Origin: CAVWSM01 sp963798505
GTDB taxonomy: Bacteria; Actinomycetota; Actinomycetes; Jiangellales; Jiangellaceae
DNA length: 64,000 bases
NCBI GenBank assembly: GCA_963798505.1
Contig: CAWCTX010000018.1
Coordinates: 124,001-188,000 of the forward strand
Direction of reading: 5' to 3'
Position 1 is the first letter of the stretch. Every line of letters begins with the position of its first letter. The notes beneath the pieces are model-generated. The model was given only the letters and a program-made list of their open reading frames with translations, ran no database searches and was not told the origin of the DNA. A program made the translations under genes and the position numbers. Positions 61,174-64,000 of the stretch are shown one piece after another.

Positions 61174-61529
61174 CCCGTTGTCGCATCCTCGCAGCGCTGG
61201 TCGCCTCCGTGGCTCTGCTGGGAGCATGCGATGGCGATGCAACTTCAACCGAGCCGAGCCCCGCACCGACCACGCCGGCAGCAACCTCGCCGATGGAGGA
61301 ACCCAGCCGACTGCGACACCCAGCGGCGCGACCACGTTGACGGGTGTGCCGAGCGAAGGTGTCGAAGCCGGCTGCCTGCTGTTGGACAACTATCTGCTGC
61401 TCGGCGGCCCCCGCGACGTGCTGTCGGCCGGGCGCGACGGTCACCGTCATCGGTCGGGTCGAGCCCGGCATGGTCACCACCTGTCAGCAGGGCACGCCGT
61501 TCGTCGTTGAGAGCGCGGAGTACGTCTAG
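61170..61529 (+). CDS. Small lipoprotein (two frame breaks)
   Basis: A predicted lipoprotein of about 119 residues when the frame is repaired. The signal VTRCRILAALVASVALLGAC ends in the lipobox LLGAC, a Thr/Pro-rich linker follows (STEPSPAPTTPAATSP), and the C-terminal part has GVPSEGVEAGCLLLDNYLLL and TVTVIGRVEPGMVTTCQQGT, ending SAEYV. This last part looks like an OB-like beta barrel with two Cys. The frame changes near 61305 and 61437. GTG 61170 overlaps the DUF1772 stop, and the 3' end overlaps pntB by a few bases. The function is unknown. Confidence 0.65.
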
Positions 61530-62901
61530 AGCGACTTGACCTCGGACACGAGCTTGGTCAGCGAGTCCTTGGCATCGCCGAACAGCAGCGTCGTGCGCGG
61601 GTCGTACAGCAGCTCGTTGTCGATGCCGGCGAAGCCGGGCCGCATCGACCGCTTGAGGAACACCACCGACTGCGCCTGGTCGACGTCGAGGATCGGCATC
61701 CCGTAGATCGGCGACCCGGGTGACGTGCGCGCGGCCGGGTTGACGACGTCGTTGGCGCCGACGACCAGCGCGACGTCGGCCGTGCGCAGCTCGGGGTTGG
61801 CGGTTCCATCTCGAGCAGCTGCTCGTAGGGAACGTTGGCCTCGGCCAGCAGGACGTTCATGTGGCCCGGCATGCGACCCGCCACCGGATGGATCGCGTAG
61901 GAGACCTCGGTGCCACGCGCCGACAGCAGCTCGGCTAGCTCGTGCGCGGTGTGCTGCGCCTGGGCGACCGCGAGCCCGTAGCCCGGCACCACGATGACCT
62001 TGCGTGCATAGCCGAGCATGATCGCGACGTCCTGGGGCCCCGCCGAGCGGACCGACCGCTCCTCGCCCGCCGCCACTGCGGCGCTGGCCGCCTTGGCCTG
62101 GAACGCGCCGAACAGGATGCCGCTCACCGGCCGACCCATTGCCTGGGCCATGGCGCGCGTGAGGATCGTGCCGCTGGCGCCGACGAGCGTGCCGGCGACG
62201 AGCAGCAGCGAGTTCTCCAGCACGTAGCCGCCGGCCGCCACGGTCAGACCGGTGAACGCGTTGAGCAGGGAGATCACGACGGGTACGTCGGCGCCGCCCA
62301 CCGGGAGCACGAGCAGCACTCCGACGACGAGACCCAGCGCCAGCAGGAGCCAGGCCCAGCCGAGCTCACCGGTGCCGACGACGAGTGCGCCGATCACGAC
62401 TGACGCGAGCAGCGACCCGCCGAAGAGGAACGGGCCACCGGGGAAAGGCACCGGCCGCCCCGTCATGAGCTCTTGCAGCTTGAGGAAGGTGACGATCGAC
62501 CCCGAGAACGAGACCGCCCCCACGAGCACCGTGAACGCCACGGCCGCAAGGTCGACGTTGCTCACCTCGCTCGGCGCCTCGGCCAGCTCGAGCAACGCAA
62601 CCAGCGCCGCCGCGCCGCCACCGACCCCGTTGAACAGCGCGACCAGCTGCGGCATCGCCGTCATCGCCACGCGGCGGGCACCGATGACGCCGAACACCGA
62701 GCCGATGGCGACGGCCAGCAGGATGACCGCGACGTTGTCAACGTCGTAGGCGATGAACGTGACGACCACCGCCAGCAGCGCGCCGAACGCGCCGATCAGG
62801 TTGCCGCGACGGGCAGTGCGCGGATGCGCGAGACCCTTGAGCGCGAGGATGAAGCAGACGGCGGCGACGAGGTAGGCGACCTGCGCCCACGTGTCAATCA
62901 A
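61526..62901 (-). CDS. pntB: NAD(P) transhydrogenase beta subunit (one frame break)
   Basis: The beta subunit of proton-translocating transhydrogenase, about 458 residues, passing hydride from NADH to NADP+ using the proton gradient. About nine helices (IDTWAQVAYLVAAVCFILAL through ISLLNAFTGLTVAAGGYVLE) precede the NADP-binding domain III, which has VIVVPGYGLAVAQAQHTAHE, YAIHPVAGRMPGHMNVLLAE and ALVVGANDVVNPAARTSPGS. One base is missing near 61803, between EMEP and ANPELRTADV. TTG 62901 overlaps the pntAB stop (TTGA). The end is LTKLVSEVKSL at 61526. Confidence 0.93.
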
Positions 62902-63206
62902 CGAGCCACCTCGCGATCGCGAGGAGCCGGCTTGGCCCTGAACATGTCGAGCATCCGGTCGGTCACGACAAAGCCACCGACGAGGTTGACCGTGCCGAGC
63001 ACCACGGCCACCAGCGCGAGCGCCAGCTGCCAACCTCCGTCGGCCGCGCCCGCGACGATGATCGCGCCGACGAGCACCACGCCGTGGATGGCGTTGGCAC
63101 CGGACATCAGCGGTGTGTGCAGCGTCGACGACACCTTGGACACGACCTCGAAGCCCACGAAGACCGCGAGCACGAAGACCGTCAGCAGCGCAATGGCCTC
63201 GGTCAC
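62898..63206 (-). CDS. pntAB: NAD(P) transhydrogenase alpha subunit, membrane part
   Basis: A 102-residue membrane subunit (domain II part of alpha) with three to four helices: VTEAIALLTVFVLAVFVGFE, SSTLHTPLMSGANAIHGVVL, ALALVAVVLGTVNLVGGFVV and TDRMLDMFRAK. The SGANAIHG and VGGFVVTDRML segments are the family signature. GTG 63206 overlaps the stop of the preceding subunit (GTGA). The three-gene split of pnt is the usual actinobacterial form. Confidence 0.94.
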   Translation of the reverse strand: MTEAIALLTVFVLAVFVGFEVVSKVSSTLHTPLMSGANAIHGVVLVGAIIVAGAADGGWQLALALVAVVLGTVNLVGGFVVTDRMLDMFRAKPAPRDREVAR

Positions 63207-64000
63207 GCCATCCCCTCCAACAGGGCGCGAGTCGCCTCGTGCCGCACCTCGCCGCCGTGTGTCACGCACGTCGCGTCGACGATCTCGTCATCGAAGTCGG
63301 GAACGACGTGCCCGTCGCTCGTCATCAGCAGCAGCAGGTTGGCGACGTTGGCTGCATAGAGCCGGCTGGCGTGGACCGGCATCTGGCTGGGAACGGACAG
63401 CCCGCCCCAGACGAGCACGTCCTGCACCCGCACCTCTTCACCGGGGACCGAGCCCTCCACGTTGCCACCGCTCTCGGCGGCCAGGTCGATCACGACGGAA
63501 CCGGGGCGCATCGCGGCCACCATCTCGCGCGTGACGAGCAATGGCGCCTCACGACCGGGCACCGCCGCGGTGGTGATGAGCGCGTCGGCCTCGGCGACGT
63601 GCGGAGCAAGCAGCTCGCGCTGCAGCCGGGACCGCTCGTCGCTCATCTCCCGGGCGTAGCCGCCCGAACCTTCGAGTGATGGCAGGTCAAGCTCGACGAA
63701 CCGCGCGCCCATGCTGCGGATCTCCTCCGCGGCGGCGGCTCGCACGTCATAGGCCGACACCACGGCGCCGAGCCGTCGCGCCGTGGCGATCGCCTGCAGG
63801 CCCGCGACGCCCGCGCCCAGCACCAGCACCCGAGCGGGCGGGACGGTGCCGGCCGCGGTCATCAGCAGCGGAAAGAACCCCGGCAGCCTCTCGGCCGCGA
63901 CGATCACCGCGCGGTAGCCGGCGACGAGCGCCTGCGACGACAGCACGTCCATCGACTGCGCCCGGGAGATGCGTGGGACGAGCTCGAGCGAGAACGCCGT
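63203..64000 (-). CDS. pntAA: NAD(P) transhydrogenase alpha subunit, NAD-binding part (N-terminus beyond window)
   Basis: Domain I of the transhydrogenase (alanine dehydrogenase/PNT family). The 265 visible residues include ELVPRISRAQSMDVLSSQAL, the Rossmann loop RVLVLGAGVAGLQAIATARR, VVSAYDVRAAAAEEIRSMGA, ALITTAAVPGREAPLLVTRE and VVIDLAAESGGNVEGSVPGE. It is coupled to pntAB by a GTGA overlap. The start lies past the right edge of the window. Confidence 0.94.
   Translation of the reverse strand, partial: TAFSLELVPRISRAQSMDVLSSQALVAGYRAVIVAAERLPGFFPLLMTAAGTVPPARVLVLGAGVAGLQAIATARRLGAVVSAYDVRAAAAEEIRSMGARFVELDLPSLEGSGGYAREMSDERSRLQRELLAPHVAEADALITTAAVPGREAPLLVTREMVAAMRPGSVVIDLAAESGGNVEGSVPGEEVRVQDVLVWGGLSVPSQMPVHASRLYAANVANLLLLMTSDGHVVPDFDDEIVDATCVTHGGEVRHEATRALLEGMA

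Noticed and set aside
1..64000. Insertion sequences or transposases
   Set aside because: I found no DDE or serine recombinase motifs and no long terminal inverted repeats flanking an open frame anywhere in the window.

Overview
The window is a GC-rich (about 70%) stretch of an actinobacterial chromosome. Evidence for the lineage: a 6C small RNA, a WhiB iron-sulfur regulator, a PASTA-tailed class A PBP, frequent GTG/TTG starts with GTGA/ATGA gene overlaps, and a gene order that, as I recall it, parallels the Mycobacterium tuberculosis Rv3659c-Rv3721c block (ssd, acs, ephE, marP, nth, crp, the paired Get3-like ATPases, whiB4, ponA2, asd-ask, recR-ybaB-dnaX). The LytS/LytTR pair beside DUF485/acetate symporters and the lack of mycolate-type genes suggest a Nocardioidaceae/Propionibacteriales-like organism, but that is an inference.

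Layout. 0-2.4 kb: end of a Tad/Flp pilus locus (TadA-type ATPase and Ssd/CpaE-like protein) and the 6C RNA. 2.4-6.3 kb: HAD phosphatase, a tandem pair of unknown membrane-anchored paralogs, a methyltransferase. 6.4-17 kb: a minus-strand mannoside-use locus made of a LacI regulator, a sugar-binding lipoprotein, two ABC permeases, an AGE-family epimerase and a very large secreted GH92 alpha-mannosidase. Four copies of one 14-bp operator tie it together. 17-25 kb: carboxylate sensing and uptake (LytS kinase, LytTR regulator, two Na+/solute symporters with small partners) followed by acetyl-CoA synthetase. 25-32 kb: ion homeostasis (CBS protein with an ArsB/NhaD permease, NhaA), a holin-like protein, an epoxide-hydrolase-like enzyme, the MarP acid-resistance protease, Nudix, endonuclease III. 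33-43 kb: Crp, metallo-hydrolase, RidA, two Get3-like ATPases, WhiB, PBP, a split ClpC2-like autoregulatory pair, YqeY, a phosphoesterase. 43.5-52.3 kb: tRNA-Pro, asd-ask, an ABC exporter, recR-ybaB-dnaX, SRP RNA, tRNA-Ser. 52.5-64 kb: HerA-like ATPase, LytR_C protein, a CPA1 antiporter, tRNA-Ser, tadA with two associated proteins, upp, an AraC regulator, and the pnt transhydrogenase operon running off the end.

Two cross-cutting points. First, at least 30 single-base frame breaks split otherwise conserved genes. They are densest in 7-16 kb and 59.6-61.8 kb, and include acs, nth, dnaX and pntB. Codon use and homology resume immediately after each break and I saw no in-frame nonsense codons, so indel errors in the assembly explain most of them better than gene decay. 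I annotate such genes as whole CDS and say where the frame changes. Second, several intergenic spaces carry long, nearly perfect palindromes, falling into at least two sequence families. The most interesting candidates for new biology are the split HTH/Clp-N pair with its twin operators and probably leaderless promoter, the ATAGGTT-loop hairpin family, and the tandem unknown membrane proteins at 3.3-5.3 kb.
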